From Imbricaverruca yamaguchii (Eukaryota > Arthropoda > Thecostraca > Neoverrucidae), in the NCBI GenBank assembly GCA_034440575.1, contig JAOTOL010001397.1:434001-498000 (forward strand): a stretch of 64,000 nt of DNA, in the 5' to 3' direction. A program made the position numbers and the translations under genes. The notes beneath the pieces are model-generated. The model was not told the DNA's origin. It saw only the letters and a program-made list of their open reading frames with translations, and ran no database searches. Shown piece after piece: positions 37,801 through 49,800 of this stretch. Positions within the stretch are counted from its first letter, which is position 1. Every line of letters begins with the position of its first letter.

Positions 37801-40800
37801 GTGTCTCACGTTGTGCAGGTGTTCGTGCAGAGGTATCGTCTGCGACGTAACTGGCTGCTCGGCCACTGTCACGTGCGCACATTTGAGGGTCACGGCCAGG
37901 GCATCTCATGCGTGCAGTTTGACGACACGAGGATTGTCAGCGGCTCACATGATAACAGCATCAAGGTGAGCTGCTCACGGCAACATCATGGTGAGCTGCT
38001 CACAAGAACAGCATAAAGGTGAGCCGCTCACGATAACAGCATCCAGACGAGCTGCTTACGATAACACCATAAATGTGAGCTGCTTACAACAAGGTAAGCT
38101 GCTTAGGGTAGCATCATCAAGATAAGCTGATCACGGTATCATCAAGGTGAGCTGCTCACGGTAACAGCATCAAGGTGAGCTGCTTATGGTAACAGCATCA
38201 AGGTGAGCTGTTAGGGTACCAGCATCAAGGTGAGCTGCTTGGGGTAACTGCATCAAGATGAGCTGTCATGGTAACAGCATCAAGGTGAGCTGCTTATGTT
38301 AACAGGATCAAGGTGAGCTGCTCACGGTAACAGCATCAAGGTGAGCTGCTTATGGTAACAGCATCAAGGTGAGCTGCTCACGATAACGGCATCAAGTTGA
38401 GCTTCTCACGGTAACAGCATCAAGTTGAGCTGCCTATGCCTGGTCGGTTGGCGTCAGCCGCCACAGCCCTGTGCCGCGTTTAGTCGCATTTGATGTGGTT
38501 TTATCAAGTGGTACAATTCTCTCTCCCGCAACGAAACTGGTGGTCACTGTGGCCACGAGTTATGATTGCTGGTTGTTCCGTATCATCATTGTTAAATATA
38601 ATATTTCCGCATATTCATGAGAGCGTTTTTTTTTTGTCAAGTCCAAGCAAAGGCATAGCAAGCAAGCTTGGCAGGGGCAAAGCGTGGTATAAGATCGTCA
38701 CTTTTTATTCGATCTTCCATGCCAGTGATGCCTGTCTCGGTCCGTCTGCCCGACTGTCTTCCTGCCCGTATGTATGAGGGAAAGTTGAAAACTATAGGCC
38801 AGTAAGTCTGACATCCCTAATGTGCAAGGTACTCGAATCAATTGTCAAGGATAGAATGGTTAGTTGTCTGGAAGGAAACCAATTGATTCAAGGTACTCAA
38901 CAGGAAAGGACGATCGTGTCTCACAAATCTTTTGGGCTTTTTGAACTTCGCCACAGAACAATTTGATCATGGAAATCTGGTTGATGTAGCATATCCTGAC
39001 TTTAGTAAGGCCTTTGACAAGGTACCCCATAAATGGTTCATGATGCAGCTTCAGGCCAATGGTATTGCAGGTAGCATCTTAAAATGGATAGAGTTGTGGC
39101 TTTCAGATAGACAGCAAAGAGTGGTGCTAAATGGTACAAAGTCATAGCAAAATGTTCTTAGTGGAGTCCCCCAGGGGTCAGTACTGGGGCCACTACTGTT
39201 CATTATATTTGCAAATAACATTGAAAGTGGCCTGAGCAGTAAGGTTTTGAAATTTGCGGATGATTTGAAGGTCTTTAGGGCAATAACACGTCAAAATGAG
39301 TATATCTCGCTCAAAAAGACTTAGACGAACTTGTGAAGTGGTCCGAAGAATGGCAAATGAAATTTAATTTTGATAAGTGCAAAATCATGCATGTAGGTAA
39401 GCAGCATATGAAGGCTCCATACTTGATAGGTGGCCAAGTACTATCAGTGACTCAACATGAGAAGGATTTAGGTGTTATTCTAAACACAAAATTGGGGGCA
39501 TCAGAACAGATCAAGGAAGCCAGGAAGAAGGCACTGATAATGCTTGGGGCAATAAATAGGAATGTATCATACAGAAGTGAGGAAGTCATCAGGAAGCTTT
39601 ACTGTGCATATGTCAGGCCACATTTGAAATACTGTATCCAAGCTTGGTCTCCTAGCTATGAAAAAGATTGTTGGCTTTTAGAGAGGGTGCAAAAAAGGGC
39701 TACAAAAATGGTTAATGATATAAGCAACCTGGCATATGATGAAAGATTGAAGAAATTGAATATGTTTTCACTTAGATATAGAAGGCTGAGAGGAGATCTC
39801 ATCAAGGTCTTTAAATTTGTCCATTGTCTGGAGAGGGGATATCTTGGGGAAATGTTTGAATTGAACAGAAATGATGCAATTAGAGGTCATCCATTCGAAA
39901 TTAAAGTTAACCACAGCAGAAAAAGGTTAAGACAGTCTTTCTTCACCAACAGTGCAGTAGAACACGAACCAACTGCCAGAAACCATTGTAAATACCAGCA
40001 CATTGAACATCTTTAAAAATAGCATAGACAATCACCATAAGAATAGTGGGGTTGCTTTTCAGTATTCCAGAGAGGGCTGATGGATGGATTTGGTGGGCAA
40101 CTGGTGGAGTGTACAGAGTGCAACCAAGAAGGGCCCTTGTGGCTCATAGTTGCACCAATATTTTATGTCTATGTCTATGTATGTGTGTATGTATGTATGT
40201 ATGCATGTATGTATCTGTCTGTGAGTGACTGTGAGTGTGCCGGTGACTGCGGGTGAAACTGTGACTGACTACGGCCAGGTGTGGAACATCAGAACCAACT
40301 CGCCGTGGTCGGTGATGACTCTGCTGGGCCACTCGGGCACCGTGCGCTGCCTCCATCTGCTGGAGAACAGACTCATATCCGGCTCAACCGACACGACCAT
40401 CAAGGTGAGTGAGCCCTGCATGGAAGCCGAATGGTGCGACAGTCAGCGCTCTGTGCTGTGGTTGAAATGCTGCCAGTTCGAGGCTCAATGTGTGCGTTAC
40501 AAATGTGCTTGTCTCCTCTGAAGTATGTAACATGACCTCCCTGTCACCCACTAATCCAAAGATATGTCAAGGGATCAAGTCCATCCATCGTGGCAGAAGC
40601 GGATCTACACAATTCCTAGTTAAGAGAGTTCTCCCATATCACCCGAACACCTCGGCATACTTTGAGTTCGTTCGCACCACCGTGATCGCTCGCCCGGACA
40701 CAGAGCTGGGTGTAGCTCAGCAGCCGTTCGAAGTGGCATATATCTTTTAACTAGCATATGGTAACAACTAGTTTGGAGACAAGAGGGTGTCCTGTTGGTC

Positions 40801-43800
40801 CACAGGTACCGGTGACCCATCCCCTGGGTTGTACCCACGGACCGCACCTACGTGTGGCCCAGCATCCCATCTCGTCAGCATCTCACCTTTCAGGTGTCAC
40901 ATCTCGCACAAATTATCCCAATGCAACCTGTCGCCGTGACATAATATTCGTTGAAGGCCTGCCTTGTACTTAGAAGCTCCAAAGGTCATGCGACTGATCT
41001 AACATTTCGCTGCGTTGCAAGCTGCATGTGGCCACAACACGGCCGACATTATGCTTTCTGCTGCGATGGCAGTTGCCAATGTCTACGTCTGCGTGCGGTG
41101 GTGGGTGCCTTTACTTCACGGGCAAGTTTAACGTGAAGTCAGTTGTGAAGTCGGTGGTCAGTGGATCATCGGCACATTGTTGAAAGCCGTGTTTTAGCGG
41201 CAATTTTCGATGAAACATTTAATGTTATTATTGTGAAACTCAAAATTTACCTCTACTACAGCATTTCAATTTAGAAACCTGGCGGTCGTTTTATGTTCAG
41301 CTCCCAGGATCGTTACTTCACGCATTACACATGCACCCGCACGGAAGCATGCAAATGCACGCATGTACGCATACGCATGCACTATAGCGATTGGTGACAG
41401 ACGGCTGTTTCAAATCTCCCGCAGTGGGGTCAGCCTCGTTACTTGGCTGGCTGTGGAAATGGTAACCACACATGCCCCGATAGGGGGGGGGGCGATTGGA
41501 AGCATGGAAGCGTTACGGAGGGCTCACGCAGTCCCCGCCGTCTTTCCCTCTATTCCCTTCCTTGGGCCAGCTTCCCCTGGCCTACCCGTCTGCTCAGTTT
41601 TATCGGGGTAGTCGCGCCTCTCCCGGCTCTTCCTCCGGGATTGACGGAGTCCTGGAGCTTGAGGTCCCTCGTCGCACGGTGCTAGTTGTGACGGGGAGCA
41701 AAACGCCTCTTCGGCCCCGATATCCCGGAGGGGTGGGCGGGCCCGTAGGGCTCCATGCGAGCCAAGTGACTGATCGCCTCGGGCCAAGGGCTAGGAGCCT
41801 GGGTTTATTCCAAGTGCCTGCCGGCTCGTCCGGCTGGGGTCAAGTGGAGGGCACCGCTAACGTGCGGTTGGGGTAGTGAGCAAGGTGGTAATTAAGGCAT
41901 TTCTTCAGATATTTTATCTCTGAAAACATTTTTGCACTCGGGTTCATACTGGATATGATGGGTTTCACATGTACTCCGACACAAGTATGGGAACAGAGAT
42001 GTCAATAAAAACAAACAGAACGATAGCCACAAAAATGCTAGTTATTCCACTTATGGTTACCACTCAAGTTAATCACTTTTCTTAGCAGTCACCAGCCAGA
42101 CCACAGTTTCACACACTTCATTCAAGCTCAACCACCGGAAAACCTGCGTTCACGCACTCATATAGTGGGAAAAATTGACAATTTTGTGAGCCATCCACTG
42201 AAGTCGCGCTGAGAGCACCGATCAGAAATAGCTGAACTAGTGCTTTCTGTTTTGAAATCTGTCTGTCCACCAGTCGATGCAATGTATTTGTATATGACGT
42301 CATAACAATTAGCAACTTTGAACACATTGTTAACAGTGTCATGCCGCAAATACAAGACCCTGACTAAGCCTTTGCTTTGTGCACGGCTATCGAAATACAG
42401 TTGGCGTGAGTGATCGCGGATGTGGTTCCGTATCACGTCCGTAATTAGCTTCGTAGGTAGGTATGGGCTCTAAGCTGAGGGTGAAGTCTAAAGTACTGTG
42501 TTTGCTTTTTATATGACATTGTACTGAAACTAGCAGAGCCATTGGAGGGAAAGCGCATTGCTCGTGTGAGTTATGAGATACGCAGTTGTGCTGGTTATCA
42601 CGATTTGCTACCAGGCGGTGTCATCCATTGTTCCCTTTTTCGTATGCTTTGCCATTTGATTTGACCAAAAATGACAATGCATATTGCTTATGCATATTAC
42701 GTACTGACTACATTGGCTTCCCCCGTCGGTTACCGATAAACAGATTTGATACATCAAAAATAATACGCCCACAAAGGTGTACTCCGGCCGGAGTCTGTAT
42801 GCACTCCGACTCTAAACACGGAAAGTAAGGTCCCCACTGGTGGTGAGCCCCTCTCCCGGCCGCGTAAAGGCGCCGCCTGCCCCATATAGCTTCGTGGACG
42901 TTTGGCGTCCTGCTGTTACGGCAGCAGGTGTCCCCCCGTAGGGCCCCTTGTGGTCATACCCTCGCCCTGGTCTTGATTCGGACGATTCGTCGTTCCCTGT
43001 CTTCCCCATCCGAGTCCCACGCCTCCTCGGTGAGGCCCGATCTTGACACTCTCTCGGCTAGCCGAGACGTCGAGACTGACGACTGACGACCTGACGGACC
43101 CGTGCCGTCCGTCGGGACGACGCCACCTGGCATGACACATGAACGTGAAACCGAGGTAGAGCCTGAGTCCGTCAACCTAACTGTCCTGATATTGTCCAAT
43201 TCAGAGCTCAGACTGCCAAACCTCAGCCCGTTGTAACGGTGTGAGTGTCTGAGCGGTTCGGTACAGTGGGACGGTGCGACAGATGGGGCGATTGTGGCAT
43301 CGAAGTGGTATTTTGCGGTTCCGGTGGAAGCTAGGTGTGCATTAAGCCATGATAAACGTAGCTGACTGTCTCAAACCTACAAAGTACGATGGACGAATTT
43401 ACGTTTTTTCGCGGAACTCTGGAATCGACTGTCTGTCCTTTCTTATCACATGGGACCGTACTATCAGAGTTACGTGAATTTGTTTATGAAACGGTCTGCT
43501 AGCCTCACTTCGACTGATCTGACTTTAGCTAGCCTGGCTGTTGGACCTGTCCACCCAGTCGCCCACTGGTGGTCAGCGTGACCCCGGCTGACCTGTGCTG
43601 TGTGCTGCAGCTGTGGGACCTGTCCACCCAGTCGTACACTGGTGGTCAGTGTGACCCCGGCTGACCTGTGCTGTGTGCTCCAGCTGTGGGACCTGTCCAC
43701 CCAGTCGTACACTGGTGGTCAGCGTGACCCCGGCTGACCTGTGCTGTGTGCTCCAGCTGTGGGACCTGTCCACCCAGTACACTGGTGGTCAGCGTGACCC

Positions 43801-46800
43801 CGGGGCTGTGTGTGGCTCAGCTGTGGACCTGTCCCCAGTCGCCCACTGGTGGTCAGCGTGACCCCGGCTGACCTGTGCTGTGTGCTCCAGCTGTGGGACC
43901 TGTCCACCCAGTCGCACACTGGTGGTCAGTGTGACCCTGGCTGACCTGGGCCTTGTGCCGCAGCTGTGGGACCTGTCCACCCAGTCGTACACTGGTGGTC
44001 AGTGTGACCCTGGCTGACCTGGGCCTTGTGCCCAGCTGTGGGACCTGTCCACCCAGTCGCACACTGGTGGTCAGCGTGACCCCGGCTGACCTGTGCTGTG
44101 TGCTCCAGCTGTGGGACCTGTCCACCCAGTCGTACACTGGTGGTCAGTGTGACCCCGGCTGACCTGTGCTGTGTGCTCCAGCTGTGGGACCTGTCCACCC
44201 AGTCGCACACTGGTGGTCAGCGTGACCCCGGCTGACCTGTGCTGTGTGCTCCAGCTGTGGGACCTGTCCACCCAGTCGTACACTGGTGGTCAGCGTGACC
44301 CCGGCTGACCTGTGCTGTGTGCTCCAGCTGTGGGACCTGTCCACCCAGTCGCCCACTGGTGGTCAGCGTGACCCCGGCTGACCTGTGCTGTGTGCTCCAG
44401 CTGTGGGACCTGTCCACCCAGTCGCACACTGGTGGTCAGTGTGACCCCGGCTGACCTGTGCTGTGTGCTCCAGCTGTGGGACCTGTCCACCCAGTCGCCC
44501 ACTGGTGGTCAGTGTGCCCGCTTGACCTGTGCTGTGTGCCCAGCTGTGGGACCTGTCACCCAGTCGTACACTGGGTGGTCTGACCTGTGTGTGTGCCCAG
44601 CTGTGGGACCTGACCAGTGCACTGGTGGTCAGCGTGACCCGGCTGGCTCCAGCTGTGGGACCTGTCCACCCAGTCGTACACTGGTGGTCAGCGTGACCCC
44701 GGCTGACCTGTGCTGTGTGCTCCAGCTGTGGGACCTGTCCACCCAGTCGTACACTGGTGGTCAGTGTGACCCCCGGCTGACCTGTGCTGTGTGCTCCAGC
44801 TGTGGGACCTGTCCACCCAGTCGTACACTGGTGGTCAGTGTGACCCCGGCTGACCTGTGCTGTGTGCTCCAGCTGTGGGACCTGTCCACCCAGTCGCACA
44901 CTGGTGGTCAGCGTGACCCCGGCTGACCTGTGCTGTGTGCTCCAGCTGTGGGACCTGTCCACCCAGTCGTACACTGGTGGTCGGTCAGTGTGACCTCTGT
45001 GGTCAGCGTGACCCGTGACCTTGTGTGCTCCAGCTGTGGGACCTGTCCACCCAGTCGCACACTGGTGGTCAGCGTGACCCCGGCTGACCTGTGCTGTGTG
45101 CTCCAGCTGTGGGACCTGTCCACCCAGTCGTACACTGGTGGTCAGTGTGACCCCGGCTGACCTGTGCTGTGTGCTCCAGCTGTGGGACCTGTCCACCCAG
45201 TCGCACACTGGTGGTCAGTGTGACCCCGGCTGACCTGTGCTGTGTGCTCCAGCTGTGGGACCTGTCCACCCAGTCACCCATCGGTGGCCAACAGTGGTCC
45301 AGCATCGCCTGCAAGGTCACCATGGTGGGACACAGCGACACAGTGCGCTGCGTACAGGCGAGTGGCTCACCTGGTCCTCACCACCACTGATTGGTGGCGC
45401 TCGAAGTGACGTCACAAGTCGGTGTGATCTGATCGCTGGCGTCTGGTCCGTCTGGTCATGTCTGGTCCAACACATGACAGTCCAGCAGGTCATGTCTGAT
45501 GTGCCTGGTCATTACTGGTCGTCGTCATAACAGTCGGTCGACTATTAAGTGTGGCACAGCTCGGTGTGACACTGTTCAGTGTGACACAGCTCAGTGTGAC
45601 ATTGTTAGTAGTCCACGCGCCCTTAAGCCCAAATAATCAGTGTGACATTGTTCAGTGTGACACAGCCCATTGTGACACAGCTCGATGTGACACTGCTGAG
45701 TGTGGCTCAGCTCGGTGTGACACTGTGCATTGTGACAACTCTGTGTGACACAGCTCGGTGTGACACAGTTCGGTGTGACACTGTTCAGTGTGACACAGCT
45801 CAGTGTGACTGTTCGGTGTGACACTGTTGAGTGTCACACAGCTCAGTGTGACGGCTCGGCAGTAATACATTATTCGTCAAATAAGGTGGAAAATACCACT
45901 TTCTGGACACTCAATCGCCATCATTCTCCAAGAAGTATCGACATCTTGCTCCATGATGCGTGCTTATGAAGTCTTCGTGTCTCCTTTCTAGCAGCATCTC
46001 GTTTATACGTAACATGTCAATGCTCCTAATAAGGAATAGTGACACACGGACATTTCGCAACGTAATTTTGGGTAAAGTGATTAACTATGTGATATGGCGT
46101 GCGGTACAAAATTATCGCATAGGTAATTTTCTCCATGTCCTGAATACAGCTCTTCCTAAATTATGAATATCAAAGCAAATGACAAATGTACAGTCATAAG
46201 TACCTACACCATTGGCTCAAATTTGAGTCTGAAAATACACCCAAATCACTTTAATTGACACTATTTCCATGGAAAATTTCAACATCCTTCTGTGCCCATT
46301 TAGACATCTCACCTAACGAAAAAGAAATATTTTAACCCTGCGGCTCGGTGTGACACTGTTAGGTGTGACAGTGTTGAGTGTGACACAGCTTGGTGTGACA
46401 CAGCTCAGTGTGACACTGTTCAGTGTGACACGGCTCAGTGTGACACAGCTCGGTGTGACACAGCTCAGTGTGGCACAGCTCGGTGTGACACAGCTCGGTG
46501 TGACACAGCTCGGTGTGGCACAGCTCGGTGTGACACAGCTCGGTGTGACACAGCTCGGTGTGGCACAGCTCGGTGTGGCACAGCTCGGTGTGAACAGCTC
46601 GGTGTGACAGCTCGGTGTGGCACAGCTCGGTGTGACACAGCTCGGTGTGAGGTGTGACACAGCTCGGTGTGGCACAGCTCGGTGTGGCACAGCTCGGTGT
46701 GACACGGCTCGGTGTGGCACAGCTCGGTGTGGCACAGCTCGGTGTGACACAGCTCGGTGTGGCACAGCTCGGTGTGACACAGCTCGGTGTGACACAGCTC

Positions 46801-49800
46801 GGTGTGGCACAGCTCGGTGTGACACAGCTCGGTGTGACACAGCTCGGTGTGACACAGCTCGGTGTGACACAGCTCGGTGTGGCACAGCTCGGTGTGACAC
46901 AGCTCGGTGTGACACAGCTCGGTGTGACACAGCTCGGTGTGACACAGCTCAGTGTGACACAGCTCGGTGTGGCACAGCTCGGTGTGGCACAGCTCGGTGT
47001 GACACAGCTCGGTGTGACACAGCTCGGTGTGACACAGCTCGGTGTGACACAGCTCGGTGTGACACAGCTCGGTGTGACACAGCTCGGTGTGGCACAGCTC
47101 GGTGTGACACAGCTCGGTGTGACACAGCTCGGTGTGACACAGCTCGGTGTGACACAGCTCGGTGTGGCACAGCTCGGTGTGACACAGCTCGGTGTGACAC
47201 AGCTCGGTGTGACACAGCTCGGTGTGACACAGCTCGGTGTGACACAGCTCGGTGTGACACAGCTCGGTGTGACACAGCTCGGTGTGACACAGCTCGGTGT
47301 GACACAGCTCGGTGTGACACAGCTTGACACAGCTCGGTGTGACACAGCTCGGTGTGACACAGCTCGGTGTGACACAGCTCGGTGTGACACAGCTCGGTGT
47401 GACACAGCTCGGTGTGACACAGCTCGGTGTGACACAGCTCGGTGACACAGCTCGTGTGACACAGCTCGGTGTGGCACAGCGGTGTGGCACAGCTCGGTGT
47501 GACAGCTCGTGTGACACAGCTCGGTGTGACACAGCTCGGTGTGACACAGCTCGGTGTGCACAGCTCGGTGAGTACGCTCGGTGTGACACAGCTCGGTGTG
47601 ACACAGCTCGTGTGGTCAGCTCGGTGTGCAAGCTTGTGCACAGCTCGGTGTGACACAGCTCGGTGTGACACAGCTCGGTGTGACACAGCTCGGTGTGACA
47701 CAGCTCGGTGTGGCACAGCTCGGTGTGCCACAGCTCGGTGTGACACAGCTCGGTGTGACACAGCTCGGTGTGGCACAGCTCGGTGTGACACAGCTCGGTG
47801 TGACGCAGCTCGGTGTGGCACAGCTCGGTGTGACACGGCTCGGTGTGACACGGCTCGGTGTGACACAGCTCGGTGTGACGCAGCTCGGTGTGGCACAGCT
47901 CGGTGTGGCACAGCTCGGTGTGCCACAGCTCGGTGTGGCACAGCTCGGTGTGGCACAGCTCGGTGTGACGCAGTGTGTCCGTCGCCAGATGGACGCCGAC
48001 AAGGTGGTGAGCGGCTCGTACGACCACACGCTGCGTGTGTGGTGTGTGCGCGGCGGCCGCTGTCAGGCCGTGCTGACTGGCCACACGGGCCAGATCCTGT
48101 GTCTGCGCTTCAGCTGCCACCAGCTGGTCAGCGGCGCCGCCGACAACACCATCAAGGTCAGTCGGTGCCGTGTGCCGGCCGATGCCGCCGGCAGTTACGT
48201 ACCAAGACCCCGTCCCTGCCAAAGGGCAGGAGCAAGAACAGCACGCCTCTTCCACCCTCTCTTCTTATTCCGGTATCCGTCCTGTGTCTTAAGTCCTACG
48301 TCCACCCAGCAGCATACTCTTCCAGTCATGAGCAAATTAGCCAGCTTCCTCTGGTCTTTAGTTGTAAAGTTCTGCAGTGTGGTAGGCTTAATAACAGCCA
48401 CAGTGGCCATCTTGGTTATGCCTATCAAGGGAAGATGCGAGAAAAAAGTACACCATAACACCCCAAGCAATACCATATCACAAATTTAAAAGGGACTTCA
48501 TACCCCAGCCTATTTATCCCATTTCACTTCATATTGCATAACACACTCTCCATAACTCACTCATAATACCTACAACCTAGCACTTACTGATAGGGATAAA
48601 CGCCCATGTACTTTTGGTTTTGCTAGTACAACACCAATCAAAAGAATCAGTGTTATGCCACAGCAGTGTTAAAATATTGGTTTTTCATTAGGTGTGAGAT
48701 GTCGAAACGACCTACAGGTACCTAATTGACTTTGTGCGTCATCAGTTGTTTTGAAATTCAAATGTTAGGAAGAGCTATATTCGAGATAGCGATAAAACGT
48801 CATACTTAGCAAACGTGGTAATGTTAGAAAGGAGACTCGAGGACTTCATAAGCACGCAATAAGAAGCAGGATGTCGATACTTCTTGGAGCAGGATGTCAA
48901 TTGAGTGTTCAGAAAGTGGTAAATTCCACCTTATTTTACGAATAATTTAACACTGTGCCACAGCAATATTTTGATTGCCCTCCTAATGGTCACACCACAC
49001 TGGTATCCACCATCGGAATTTGTATTTGCTGTCAAGCTCGTTTGAAGGGAAGATATAAATGTGACTAAATATTTCAGGTTCACTTGTGTTTTAATTCAGA
49101 AGTGGAATTTAAAGAAAATTTGTTACAACAAGCTTCTTAAGATGACTAAGATGATGCGACCACTAATTTCTGGTGCAAATGCATATGTTTCAGCTAGTGA
49201 TAAAAAAGTTATAAAAAGGGAGAGGTGGGAGAATGTATAATGAAGAAAAGGTATGATGGTTTTTATATAGGTTGCTAAATGATCACGTTTTGGTCGAAGC
49301 GCCCTTGAACTAAAATAACTAACTATTATGCTTCATGGCATTTACAAGCCAAGTTTTCCATACATTTACCTCCATGAAGAAGACAATGTACGGTTGGTTA
49401 GGTTAGGTTATGTGAGGTTTTTGTATTTGGAAAACATTTTGACTTTCTAGTTAAATTTTTGTTTTTGGTCAATTTCCCGAAAAACAGGCTCAGCTAGGTT
49501 ATGTTTAGGCCTGGTTTTTAATTTGAAAAATTGTTGGTAAACAGATTTTGTATATTGTTTGACGTTCCTCTATCCTGGAGGATATGCTAGGCTACGTTGG
49601 ATTGGTATATGCTGCATTTTTCCTTTCCTAATTTATTTTATGGTATGTCACCTAATTCTAAGCCCTTCTTGGTGTTATTTCGCCTGCAAACTGAAAAGTA
49701 AACAGGTTGCACAGGAAATTGGCGATCACATGTTTACCGTATTGAAAAGCATTGCATTTGGTAATGAAAGTCCACGGCACCTTATATATTAAGCACCTTA

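Noticed and set aside
43470..45390. Series of 67-94-codon minus-strand frames (DWVDRSHSWSTQHRSAG)
   Set aside because: Complement of the 73-bp splice-site array.
46465..48255. Minus-strand open frame of 596 codons with repeating CHTEL / RAVSH / TPSCV peptides
   Set aside because: It is the complement of the 15-bp array; all three minus frames are open there because the unit is a multiple of 3 without stops. It also covers a + strand WD-repeat exon.
48195..48476. Minus-strand 93-codon frame near the intron 7 donor
   Set aside because: No domain, overlaps an intron of a well-supported gene on the other strand.
49390..49410. Arthropod telomere (TTAGG)n
   Set aside because: Only three imperfect repeats in an intron; too short for a telomere or clear interstitial telomeric array.
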